From contig NZ_JABWRZ020000002.1 of assembly GCF_014269185.2 (NCBI RefSeq), forward strand, positions 620,001 to 684,000: a DNA stretch of 64,000 nt, written 5' to 3'. The translations under genes and the position numbers were made by a program. This document shows, in pieces, positions 8,979 to 16,661 of this stretch. Source of the DNA: Pseudomonas oryzicola (lineage in GTDB: Bacteria > Pseudomonadota > Gammaproteobacteria > Pseudomonadales > Pseudomonadaceae). Position 1 is the first letter of the stretch; every line of letters begins with the position of its first letter. The notes beneath the pieces were generated by a model that was not told where the DNA came from, searched no databases, and was given only the letters and a program-made list of their open reading frames with translations.

Positions 8979-10349
8979 ATGGTTGGTACCCCCTCCGCCG
9001 TGGACGAACAGCCAAAGCCGCACGCAGCCTTGCGGCCGGTCAGCTTGTTCGAGGCCTTCCTGTTCTGGCTCAAGCTGGGTTTCATCAGCTTTGGCGGGCC
9101 CGCCGGGCAGATTTCGATCATGCATCAGGAGCTGGTAGAGCGACGCCGGTGGGTCAGCGAAAAGCGCTTTCTGCACGCGCTTAACTACTGCATGCTGCTG
9201 CCCGGCCCCGAGGCCCAGCAACTCGCCACGTACATCGGTTGGCTCATGCATCGCACCTGGGGCGGCGTGATTGCCGGCGCGTTGTTCGTGCTGCCTTCGC
9301 TGTTCATCCTGATTGGCTTGTCGTGGGTCTACATCGTCTTCGGCGATGTGCCGGTGGTCGCAGGCATCTTCTATGGCATCAAGCCGGCGGTCACCGCCAT
9401 CGTCGTTCACGCGGCCCACCGGATCGGCTCGCGAGCGTTGAAGAACGGCTGGCTGTGGGCCATGGCCGCGGCCTCGTTCGTGGCCATCTTCGCGCTCAAC
9501 GTGCCATTCCCGCTGATCGTGCTGGCCGCCGCCCTGATCGGCTATGCGGGCGGCCGCTTCGCCCCCGACAAGTTCGTGATCGGTGGTGGCCATGGGGCCG
9601 CGAAGAGCAGCTATGGCCCGGCGCTGATCGATGACGACACGCCAACGCCCGAGCATGCCCGTTTCAGCTGGGGCCATCTGCTGCGCCTGCTGCTGGTCGG
9701 TGCTGCGCTGTGGTGCCTGCCCATGGGGCTGCTGACCCTGACGTTTGGCTGGGGTGCGACCCTGACCCAGATGGGCTGGTTCTTTACCAAGGCCGCGTTG
9801 TTGACCTTTGGCGGGGCCTACGCTGTGTTGCCCTATGTCTACCAGGGCGCTGTCGGGCACTACGGCTGGCTGTCACCGGCGCAGATGATCGACGGGCTCG
9901 CCCTGGGCGAAACCACACCAGGGCCGCTGATCATGGTGGTGGCCTTTGTCGGCTTCGTGGGGGGGTATGTGCACCCGATGTTTGGCGCGGAACACCCGTT
10001 CCTCGCTGGTGCGGTCGCGGCCAGCCTGGTCACCTGGTTTACGTTCCTGCCGTCGTTCCTGTTTATTCTCGGCGGAGGGCCGTTGGTGGAGTCGACGCAT
10101 GACGAAGTGAAGTTCACTGCGCCGCTGACCGGGATTACGGCGGCGGTTGTAGGGGTGATCCTGAACCTGGCGATGTTCTTTGGTTATCACGTGCTTTGGC
10201 CGAAAGGGTTCGGTGGCGCGTTCGACTGGCCTTCGGCAGTGATTGCGCTTGCTGCGGCGGTCGCCTTGTTCCGCTTCAAGCGGGGGGTGATTCAGGTGCT
10301 GGTTGGCTGTGCCGTGCTTGGCCTGGTGGTGCATTGGGTGCGGGTTTGA
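8979..10349 (+). CDS. chrA: Chromate transporter, long-chain ChrA
   Basis: ATG 8979 with GAGGAA eight bases upstream; 456 residues. Two homologous CHR domains are evident: the first with SFGGPAGQISIM and LLPGPEAQQLATYIG, the second with LTFGGAYAVLPYVYQ and GETTPGPLIM. The fused two-domain form is the usual proteobacterial ChrA, an inner-membrane antiporter that expels chromate. About 10-13 membrane segments are expected. There is no chrB or other chromate gene nearby, so the physiological role could be broader anion export. Confidence 0.93.
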   Translation: MVGTPSAVDEQPKPHAALRPVSLFEAFLFWLKLGFISFGGPAGQISIMHQELVERRRWVSEKRFLHALNYCMLLPGPEAQQLATYIGWLMHRTWGGVIAGALFVLPSLFILIGLSWVYIVFGDVPVVAGIFYGIKPAVTAIVVHAAHRIGSRALKNGWLWAMAAASFVAIFALNVPFPLIVLAAALIGYAGGRFAPDKFVIGGGHGAAKSSYGPALIDDDTPTPEHARFSWGHLLRLLLVGAALWCLPMGLLTLTFGWGATLTQMGWFFTKAALLTFGGAYAVLPYVYQGAVGHYGWLSPAQMIDGLALGETTPGPLIMVVAFVGFVGGYVHPMFGAEHPFLAGAVAASLVTWFTFLPSFLFILGGGPLVESTHDEVKFTAPLTGITAAVVGVILNLAMFFGYHVLWPKGFGGAFDWPSAVIALAAAVALFRFKRGVIQVLVGCAVLGLVVHWVRV

Positions 10350-10391
10350 AACCAGGGGCGATTCACAGCCCCTTCGAGGCTTGCCACCTGC

Positions 10392-11039
10392 TCAACGAGG
10401 AACGACCTGCGACAATTCGGTGAACACCTGGGCAAACCCAAAAGTGCCGATGGCGACTGCGGAAACGGCAGAAATGATGCGCATGAAGGAAACGGGCATT
10501 TTCTTGCGCAGTGCTGCGGTAAACCCGCTCAAGCAGAGCCACCAGAGAGCGGACCCCAAAAACACCCCGGTGAGCATCGAGAAGGTGGCGAACCACATTG
10601 CGCTATCGCTCTGCTGTCGCTGGCTGGCCAACGGATCAAGCGCGGCAAAAATGGCGATGAACGCCAATATGGTCATCGGGTTTGACAGGGTTAACCCAAA
10701 CGCTGTCAGAAAGTCGCGCGTCACAGACGCAGAAGCGGCCACTGCCGCTGCCTGCCTGGGTTTCAGCGCATCTCGGGCAATGCTCCACGCCAACCACAGC
10801 AGAAACGCACCACCCACCACTTTGAGAAAAACTGCCAGCGAAGGTGCAGAAAGGATTATCCCGGTAATGCCCAGCGCTCCGAGAAACCCATAGACAGTAT
10901 CTGCGCTGGCCGCCCCTAGCCCGGTCGCAAGCCCTGAGCGGAAGCCGTTTTTCAGGCTTCGCTGAACGCACAGCAGTCCAATCGGGCCAACAGGCGCAGC
11001 AATCGAAAAGCCAATAACCAGAGATTTGGCGAGCAGCAT
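10392..11039 (-). CDS. LysE/RhtB-family amino-acid exporter
   Basis: 215 residues with five to six hydrophobic segments and the family start FSIAAPVGPIGLLCVQRSL, followed by GLATGLGAASADTVYGFLG, the classic LysE/RhtB signature. Proteins of this family export amino acids or small amino-acid-like metabolites. The gene is divergent from an Lrp-type regulator 112 bases away, a standard exporter-regulator pair. Because it lies directly beside the peptide-based biosynthetic cluster, it may export a cluster product or intermediate; that is inference. Confidence 0.92.
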   Translation of the reverse strand: MLLAKSLVIGFSIAAPVGPIGLLCVQRSLKNGFRSGLATGLGAASADTVYGFLGALGITGIILSAPSLAVFLKVVGGAFLLWLAWSIARDALKPRQAAAVAASASVTRDFLTAFGLTLSNPMTILAFIAIFAALDPLASQRQQSDSAMWFATFSMLTGVFLGSALWWLCLSGFTAALRKKMPVSFMRIISAVSAVAIGTFGFAQVFTELSQVVPR

Positions 11040-11151
11040 GAGGGGCTCCAGACGATACGCATTGATCTCGGGAGAATGGTAGGCACAGCGGCGATTGTGC
11101 AGAATGGATTTTCCAAGGAAAAAATAAAATCTACCTAAGGAATTAAGGCAT

Positions 11152-11604
11152 ATGGATGATATTGACTGGAGAATCCTCGAGCGCCTTCAAGGCAATGGCC
11201 GCATGACCTACACCGAGCTTGCGCGGCATGTGCATCTATCGGTGCCAGCGGTAACCGAGCGCGTCAAGCGCCTTGAAGAAGAGGGGGTGATTGAGGGCTA
11301 TGCGGCTCGGGTCAACCCGATAGCTGCGGGCTACCTGGTTGGCGCTATGTTAGCGATGACCGTGCCCCAGCCGGCCAAGGCGAAGTTTCTCAAGGTTCTC
11401 GAAGCGATACCGGAAGTTTTGGAGTGTCACCACATAACCGGTGCAGACTCCTACATCTTCCGGGTCGTCGCCGCCAGCATGAGTGATCTGGAGCGACTGA
11501 TTGAAAAGATCAACCACTATGGGGAGACGCGAACGTCCATCGTGATGTCGACCCCGATTCCACCGCGCGCGCTTGAGCGGCCTGGGCGAACACCAGCCGC
11601 TTGA
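11152..11604 (+). CDS. Lrp/AsnC-family transcriptional regulator
   Basis: 150 residues. Helix-turn-helix at residues about 3-60 (DDIDWRILERLQGNGRMTYT, then VHLSVPAVTERVKRLEEEGV) followed by a RAM ligand-binding domain. AAGG lies just upstream of the ATG. The divergent neighbour is a LysE exporter, the typical target of such regulators, and the shared 112-base gap contains AT-rich tracts suitable for Lrp-type binding. It sits 242 bases upstream of the small peptide gene in the same direction and may also control that cluster. Confidence 0.93.
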   Translation: MDDIDWRILERLQGNGRMTYTELARHVHLSVPAVTERVKRLEEEGVIEGYAARVNPIAAGYLVGAMLAMTVPQPAKAKFLKVLEAIPEVLECHHITGADSYIFRVVAASMSDLERLIEKINHYGETRTSIVMSTPIPPRALERPGRTPAA

Positions 11605-11770
11605 CGCCCCAAGCCCCTACCGCACTTGACCGCCTGCAGCCGCTCCTCAGACATGCCCCGAGCAACAGCACCCACTTTGGGAAAATCTTCCAAACCTGGC
11701 GCCAGCGCAGCTTCGAAAAAGCAATTTTTTTTCCTCCAGCGGGTGTTTGAATAGTTTCCGCCGGGTTTAG

Positions 11771-11796
11771 ACATCTCGATGTTTAAGTGCATGCAC
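11771..11796. promoter_or_regulatory. Two adjacent palindromes upstream of the peptide gene
   Basis: ACATCTCGATGT (11771-11782) and GTGCATGCAC (11787-11796) are both self-complementary and lie 50-75 bases before the start of the 35-residue peptide gene, downstream of an A/T-rich tract at 11715-11732. They are candidate operator sites for the cluster promoter. A sigma-70 pair TTGAAT...TAGACA around 11747-11773 is possible but has a short spacer. Confidence 0.35.
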
Positions 11797-11846
11797 GGCA
11801 TGTATCGGACCGGACCGGCACCACCCATTACTGAAGGGATAAAGCT

Positions 11847-11954
11847 ATGTCGACTACCGTTGCCAAATCGGAAAAGAAAGTTGAAACCTCCAGCAAGAAA
11901 ATCGTGATCAAGGCCAAGAACCAGCGCCCGATCCTGATGGCTGCTCACCTGTAA
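11847..11954 (+). CDS. 35-residue candidate precursor (scaffold) peptide
   Basis: ATG with GAAGGGA seven bases upstream and a TAA at 11952. The 35-residue product is rich in Lys, Ser, Thr and Glu over the first 26 residues (start MSTTVAKSEKK), which looks like a charged leader, and ends with a short hydrophobic tail RPILMAAHL that could be a core. It has no Cys. A terminator-like hairpin follows at once, then three haem-oxygenase-like genes whose N-termini resemble peptide-recognition domains. This is the architecture of a ribosomally made peptide substrate or carrier with its tailoring enzymes. I do not recognise the family; translation and function are inferred from context. Confidence 0.7.
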   Translation: MSTTVAKSEKKVETSSKKIVIKAKNQRPILMAAHL

Positions 11955-11967
11955 CAAGGCGTCACTG

Positions 11968-11995
11968 GCCGGGCGTAATGCCCGGCTATTTCTTT
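11968..11995 (+). terminator. Attenuator-like hairpin after the peptide gene
   Basis: GCCGGGC and GCCCGGC pair perfectly around GTAAT, followed by TATTTCTTT. Placed 13 bases after the peptide stop and 18 bases before the next gene, it would let the peptide mRNA accumulate above the downstream enzyme mRNA, a common device when a small peptide is the substrate. Confidence 0.7.
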
Positions 11996-12012
11996 CGACC
12001 AGGAGCATTGGG

Positions 12013-12990
12013 ATGAGCGAGTCTTTTGTCGCATTTGGCCGGTTCGAAGAGGGTCATGACCCTGCAGTAAAAACGTTTCTGTTTTCAGGCAGCGAGCATG
12101 AAATAAGCGGTTTGACAGGCGACACCGCCCAGTGGAACCAGGTGCTCGCGCTATGTGACGGCTCCAGAACGCTGGATGAAGTCTGTGCGCTCAACAGCGC
12201 CCTGCCCAGCCAGGAGGTGGGGGAATTCCTGAACGCTCTTGCCGAGAGCAACCTGGCCTACCGCGTCGACTCCGGCGAGCGGTACATGACCGGTGATGAA
12301 GCCATACTCGTCATCGAGGACCTGCAGGCGGAGTTGCTGCACAAGACGCTCTATGCAAACAAGTTCTGGCGCGCCTTGCAGACGCCGGAGCAAGTGCCGG
12401 TAAATGTTTATTACGGCATGGCCATCGAGAACTTCAACTTCCTTTACCGCGAAAGTTGGTTCGATTCGCCCGTGCTCAATTATGTGGCGTCGGAAAAAGC
12501 CCGGTTGAAGATGAATGAGTTCTACGGTGAAGAGTACGGACACGATGAGCTTATCTTCAAGGCGCTGAGCACGCTCGGCATCACCCAGCAGCAGATACGC
12601 GCATCGGTGCCGCTGCCGGAGACCCTCGCCCTGTGCAATGCACTGGCCTATTGGGCCGCGACCGATCCGCTGTTCTTCTTCACCACCATGGGCATTCTCG
12701 AAGGCAAGGACATCGAGGTCGACAGCTACATCCTGGCGATGCAGGCCAGCGGGAAGGTCGACAAAGCCTTCATCGACCCGATCCTGGCCCACGCCAACAT
12801 CAACATCGGCGCCGAGCACGGCGTACTGACCCGGGAGCTGTTCGCCGAAATACCCGTAGTCACAGCGGACCAGTTGCGCAGCATGAAAGCCAACACCCAT
12901 GTGTTCGTCGAGCTGTACGACAACTTCCACTCCGCCGTCTGGGACTTCTACTCGACCACCGACACCCTTCTCCGGCCAGTCAATCCATAA
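12013..12990 (+). CDS. Haem-oxygenase-like putative di-iron protein 1 with N-terminal RRE-like domain
   Basis: 325 residues, AGGAG upstream of ATG. Residues about 20-85 look like a PqqD/RRE winged helix (LCDGSRTLDEVCAL, then EVGEFLNALAESNLAYRV), the fold that grips leader peptides in many peptide-modifying systems. Residues 110-315 resemble iron-containing redox enzymes with a haem-oxygenase-like fold: Glu139 (MAIENF), Glu174-x-x-His177 (EEYGHDE), Glu230 and His260/His269 (HANINIGAEHG) are candidate metal ligands. Such proteins bind two irons and activate O2 for N-oxygenation, desaturation or C-C cleavage. First of three related genes in one operon. The domain reading is by eye and the reaction is unknown. 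Confidence 0.8.
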   Translation: MSESFVAFGRFEEGHDPAVKTFLFSGSEHEISGLTGDTAQWNQVLALCDGSRTLDEVCALNSALPSQEVGEFLNALAESNLAYRVDSGERYMTGDEAILVIEDLQAELLHKTLYANKFWRALQTPEQVPVNVYYGMAIENFNFLYRESWFDSPVLNYVASEKARLKMNEFYGEEYGHDELIFKALSTLGITQQQIRASVPLPETLALCNALAYWAATDPLFFFTTMGILEGKDIEVDSYILAMQASGKVDKAFIDPILAHANINIGAEHGVLTRELFAEIPVVTADQLRSMKANTHVFVELYDNFHSAVWDFYSTTDTLLRPVNP

Positions 12991-13001
12991 GGGGCGCCCG
13001 C

Positions 13002-13991
13002 ATGCAAACCCATAGCCAACGATTTCGTTATCCCAAGTTCCGGGCGGGCGTCCTGCACACACAGGTCGGTGACAGCCATCACCTGGACTATCGGCTGCAG
13101 AGCGTGGTGCTGGAGGATCCGCAAGACACCAGCCTGGTAGAACTGCTGGCCGATCTGAAAGAAGGTTGCCTCAGCACCGACGAACTCTACCGCAAGCATG
13201 AGGCGCGCTTCGAGGCGGAATCGATAGCCGCGCTCATCGCCGACCTGGACAAGCACTACCTGCTGACAGAAGGCCGCTACCACAAACCAGTCGGGGTAGT
13301 TTCAGGCAAGGAATTCACGCGCAAGCTCAACGCCACTATCGCCAGCTTCCACCGGAAACAGGGCGACTCGCCGCTGTATACGCGCATGAAGGAGCAGAGT
13401 GTCACGCGCGCTCAGCTCATCGGCTTCGCCGTCGAGTACTACCACATCGTCAAGCAGGCGCCGAAAGTCATCTCGCCGGCGATGGCGCACCACACCAGCC
13501 CTGAGGTGTATCAGGGGATCAAGAAGCTGTTCCTGGAAGAGCATGACCATGAATCACTGCTGGCCGATGCGCTGCATGCGGTGGGGATCGACAAGCACAA
13601 GCTCGGCCAGGTGGCGCCACTGGATTCGACCTTCTCCATCTATTCCTCGCTCGGTGTGTATGCCCGCCAGCACCTGTTGTCGTTCATCAGCGCGCTGTTC
13701 CTGTTCGAAGAGCCCTACCCGGAATTCAACCAGCTGTTCATCGAGTCCTGCCAGCGCCTGGACATGCCCAAGGCGTTCTGGGGCCCGATCATCGGGCACT
13801 CCAACGTCAACGAGTCCGAAGGCCACGGCAACATCACCAACGAATTACTCGGCCACTTCCCGGCGATCTCGGACGAGGAAGCCCGAGTGACGCTGGTCCA
13901 CACCTGTTCTCTGCTCGAACTGATGGGACGCTGGGACAGCCAGATCTGCTCGTACTACGAGACGACCGTCAAACTTCGCTTGTTCAGCTGA
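13002..13991 (+). CDS. Haem-oxygenase-like putative di-iron protein 2 with N-terminal RRE-like domain
   Basis: ATG 13002, 11 bases after the previous stop with AAGGGG upstream; 329 residues. The N-terminal 90 residues again resemble a winged-helix recognition domain (TSLVELLADLKEGCLSTDEL, then SIAALIADLDKHYLLTE). The C-terminal part carries the expected ligand pattern: Glu145 and His148 (FAVEYYHIV), Glu180-x-x-His183 (EEHDHE), and His266 and His275 (GHSNVNESEGHGN). Clearly related to the preceding gene but diverged, so the two may do successive steps or form a heteromer. No substrate is known. Confidence 0.8.
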   Translation: MQTHSQRFRYPKFRAGVLHTQVGDSHHLDYRLQSVVLEDPQDTSLVELLADLKEGCLSTDELYRKHEARFEAESIAALIADLDKHYLLTEGRYHKPVGVVSGKEFTRKLNATIASFHRKQGDSPLYTRMKEQSVTRAQLIGFAVEYYHIVKQAPKVISPAMAHHTSPEVYQGIKKLFLEEHDHESLLADALHAVGIDKHKLGQVAPLDSTFSIYSSLGVYARQHLLSFISALFLFEEPYPEFNQLFIESCQRLDMPKAFWGPIIGHSNVNESEGHGNITNELLGHFPAISDEEARVTLVHTCSLLELMGRWDSQICSYYETTVKLRLFS

Positions 13992-14001
13992 GGAACCCGA
14001 C

Positions 14002-15411
14002 ATGGAAAAGTGGTCCATTGGCAGCTACCGCAAACCGTTCCTCGACGTTGGCTATTTCCATTCGAACGCGGCCAGTGGCACGGTCGAGATCGGCGAAAAG
14101 GATTCCGAGTTCGCCTTGTCTTCCGAATCCATGGCGTTGCTCGACGCGACATTGAAAGGCCTGATGCGCGACGACAGCGAGCATTGGCCGGCGCTGCGGC
14201 AGAAAACCGCCGACCCGCAGTTGCAGGACATCGTCGCGGTGCTCGACGATGCCGGCCTGATCAGGGAGTCGGCGCCCGAACACACCCTGGTGAAGAAACA
14301 GCAACTGTTGCAGCAGGCCCTTGAAGAGGCCTGGTCGGCCTTGCAAGGGCAGCGTTTCGCCGACCGCGACGCTGCCCGTGAATTACTGGACTGCATCGCC
14401 GACACCTCGTCGCGCCCTTTCGACGCCTTGTACGCCAGCAGCTCGAACGTCTATCTGGTCTATGCCCGCGTAGCCCTGCAGAGCTGGGCGGTCATCTGCC
14501 CGCCCGCGGTGCCCGCAGCCGCCGCGCTGCTTGAGCGGCTGCTGGGCGAGCCGCCGCGCGAAGTCACCGTGGAGTTCAGCGCGTTCTGGGTGAGCGAAGT
14601 GCGCAAATGCCTGTCGGTACTGACCTGGTTGCTGGTACGCAGCCAACAGCCGGGCGCGCATAAGCTCTGCACGAGCGTGCTGGCCGTTGATGCCGAGGAC
14701 TTGGGCCTCAACCTGGCCATTCGCCTGGAGCGCTGGGGGCTGGATTTCCTCGCCGAGCAAGGCAGCAGCCAGTACCGCACCTCGTTCAGCAACGACAACG
14801 ATCGCCGCGACGCGCTGATCGCCGCGAGCTACGCCCAGGAGTACTACATCACAGACCGGTTCATCGACCTGATCTGCCCGGCCATCGCCCAGCGGCTGCC
14901 CCGGCCGCTGAAGAAGCTCGCACGCCGCTACTACATGGAAGAGGCCGGGCATGAGCTTTACGAGCTCAAGACCTGCAAATCGCTGGGCATGAGCGAAGAG
15001 GCATTGCACACCGCGCTACCGACCCCCTTCGCCCAGTTGTTGTGCGACTTCTACACCTATTTTGCGACCCGTGACGTGGTGTCGTACTTCGCCGCAGCCA
15101 CCATCACCGAAGGGCTGCCAGGCCAGGAAAACCTGCTCAACGCCCTGTCTGCGGAATTCAGCAGCACCCCCCTGTTCAACAACCGCCCTTCGCGCAAGCA
15201 TGAGCAGTTGAACGACAAACTGGCCCACCAGTACATCTCGCGGATCATGCTGTCCGAGGTGGGCGAACTGAGCGTGGCACAACAGCGCTCGACCGCCACG
15301 GCCTACGCCCTGCTGCTGGAGCTGACCCACCGTGCCTGGGAGGAACTGCACCGGCTGCATGTCGTCAACCGCCGCCCGCCGCTGAACTACGCCATGGACG
15401 ACTTCCTGTGA
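14002..15411 (+). CDS. Enlarged haem-oxygenase-like protein 3 (469 residues)
   Basis: The longest of the trio. Residues 25-90 again fit a winged-helix/RRE pattern (LLDATLKGLMRDDSE, then LQDIVAVLDDAGLIRES). Residues about 95-255 are an extra, mostly helical segment that may be a degenerate second haem-oxygenase-like domain. Residues 270-460 hold the canonical ligands: Glu280 (YAQEYYITD), Glu314-x-x-His317 (EEAGHE), Glu370, and His409 (LAHQYISRI) with Glu419. The gene starts 10 bases after gene 2, and its stop overlaps the aminotransferase start. Function is unassigned; complex formation with the two shorter homologues is plausible. Confidence 0.78.
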   Translation: MEKWSIGSYRKPFLDVGYFHSNAASGTVEIGEKDSEFALSSESMALLDATLKGLMRDDSEHWPALRQKTADPQLQDIVAVLDDAGLIRESAPEHTLVKKQQLLQQALEEAWSALQGQRFADRDAARELLDCIADTSSRPFDALYASSSNVYLVYARVALQSWAVICPPAVPAAAALLERLLGEPPREVTVEFSAFWVSEVRKCLSVLTWLLVRSQQPGAHKLCTSVLAVDAEDLGLNLAIRLERWGLDFLAEQGSSQYRTSFSNDNDRRDALIAASYAQEYYITDRFIDLICPAIAQRLPRPLKKLARRYYMEEAGHELYELKTCKSLGMSEEALHTALPTPFAQLLCDFYTYFATRDVVSYFAAATITEGLPGQENLLNALSAEFSSTPLFNNRPSRKHEQLNDKLAHQYISRIMLSEVGELSVAQQRSTATAYALLLELTHRAWEELHRLHVVNRRPPLNYAMDDFL

Positions 15412-16658
15412 GCCCGACGACGGCTATGGAGCGATACCAGGCACTGGTCAACCCGCACTGGGCAGCCCTGTTGCAGCAACTGGGCGAGGCCCCGGTATTC
15501 ATCCGGGCCAAGGGCGAGTTCTTGTACGATAACGAAGACAAACGCTGGCTGGACTTCGTCGGGCACTACGGCGCTTCGGTCCTCGGGCACAACCATGAAA
15601 TGGTCCAGCAGCGCCTGGTGGCGCTGCTCGGCCAAGACCTGCCCACCGGGGCGCCACTGGGTATCTGTACCGGGGCCGCGCCCCTGGCGGAGCGGCTGAT
15701 CAAGCGTATCGAACTGCCCGGCTCGTGGAAGTTGTGTACTCTGACCACGGGCACCGAAGCGGTGGAAGGCGCGGTCAAGGCCGCACTGTTCCACACCTCG
15801 CGGCGCAAGGTGCTGGTCCGCCAGCGCTGCTTCCATGGCAACAGTGCCTTTACCCTTCACCTGAGCGATCAGCCAGCCCATCGCGTGGGTTTCGAGGCGC
15901 TGCGCCCCGACCTGGACGTGGTGTTTTTCGAGGAGATCGACCAGGCACTGGCGTTGGTCGCCCGTGAAGATATTGCCGCGCTGCTCATCGAGCCTGTCCA
16001 GGCCATGGGCGGTGGCCGTTGCTGCGCGGCCGACGAGGCAGACCGCTTGCTCCTGGCGTGCCGGGAGTTCGGCACAGTCAGCATCGTCGACGAGGTGTTC
16101 TCCGGGCTGGGCCGCTGCGGCGCCTATTCGGCAATGCAGGCCCTGGGCTGGCGCGAACGGCCCGACGTGCTGTTGCTGGCCAAGGCGCTGACCGGGGGCA
16201 TGATACCCAGTGCCCAATTGCTGCTGCGTACGCCGCTGTTCGACAAGCTGTTCGCCCGGCCCGGTTGCCAGAAGATCCTCGGCAGCACCTTCGCCAACAA
16301 CAACCTGGCGCTGAATCTGGCCAGCGCTGTGTTGGACCTGCTCGACGAGTACCTTCGAGCGGACAATGCAATGGCCCCATTGACGCACTTTGCCGGGCAA
16401 CTGCGCGCCTGCGCGGCAAGCTGCCCGGGCGTGATCGAGGAGGTTACCGCACTCGGCGCTTGCTTCTTCATCCGCGCGCGGGATGCACAGACCTGCTTCA
16501 ACCTGTGGCACTCGCTGTTTCTCAATCAGGTCTGCACCACGACCTGCTCGCATGATCCCGCTGTGCTGAAGCTGATCGTGCCGCTGACCGTCAGCCAGGA
16601 CTCACTGGACGAGTTCCTGCAGGTGTTTTCCGAACTGACCCTCGACTTGCAAGGGTGA
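15408..16658 (+). CDS. Class III pyridoxal-phosphate aminotransferase
   Basis: GTG start overlapping the previous stop (GTGA); ATG 15426 is an alternative. 416 residues. It has the class III pattern: TTGTEAVEGAVKAA for cofactor phosphate binding, IEPVQAMGG, Asp228 in IVDEVFSGLGRCG, and Lys259 in LAKALTGGMIP as the Schiff-base lysine. It resembles ornithine/acetylornithine aminotransferases, which act on omega-amino groups, so it could transaminate a side-chain amine or a small amino-acid intermediate of the pathway. Coupled tightly to the oxygenase-like genes, so it belongs to the same operon. Confidence 0.88.
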   Translation: MSPTTAMERYQALVNPHWAALLQQLGEAPVFIRAKGEFLYDNEDKRWLDFVGHYGASVLGHNHEMVQQRLVALLGQDLPTGAPLGICTGAAPLAERLIKRIELPGSWKLCTLTTGTEAVEGAVKAALFHTSRRKVLVRQRCFHGNSAFTLHLSDQPAHRVGFEALRPDLDVVFFEEIDQALALVAREDIAALLIEPVQAMGGGRCCAADEADRLLLACREFGTVSIVDEVFSGLGRCGAYSAMQALGWRERPDVLLLAKALTGGMIPSAQLLLRTPLFDKLFARPGCQKILGSTFANNNLALNLASAVLDLLDEYLRADNAMAPLTHFAGQLRACAASCPGVIEEVTALGACFFIRARDAQTCFNLWHSLFLNQVCTTTCSHDPAVLKLIVPLTVSQDSLDEFLQVFSELTLDLQG

Positions 16659-16661
16659 TCG

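Noticed and set aside
11517..12008. A 163-codon minus-strand frame across the peptide gene
   Set aside because: It runs antisense to the Lrp end, the peptide and the hairpin, with no features; the plus-strand peptide has ribosome site and context.
12633..13001. Longer N-terminal extension of oxygenase-like protein 2
   Set aside because: The upstream part of the frame overlaps gene 1 in another frame; ATG 13002 has AAGGGG and begins a sensible domain.
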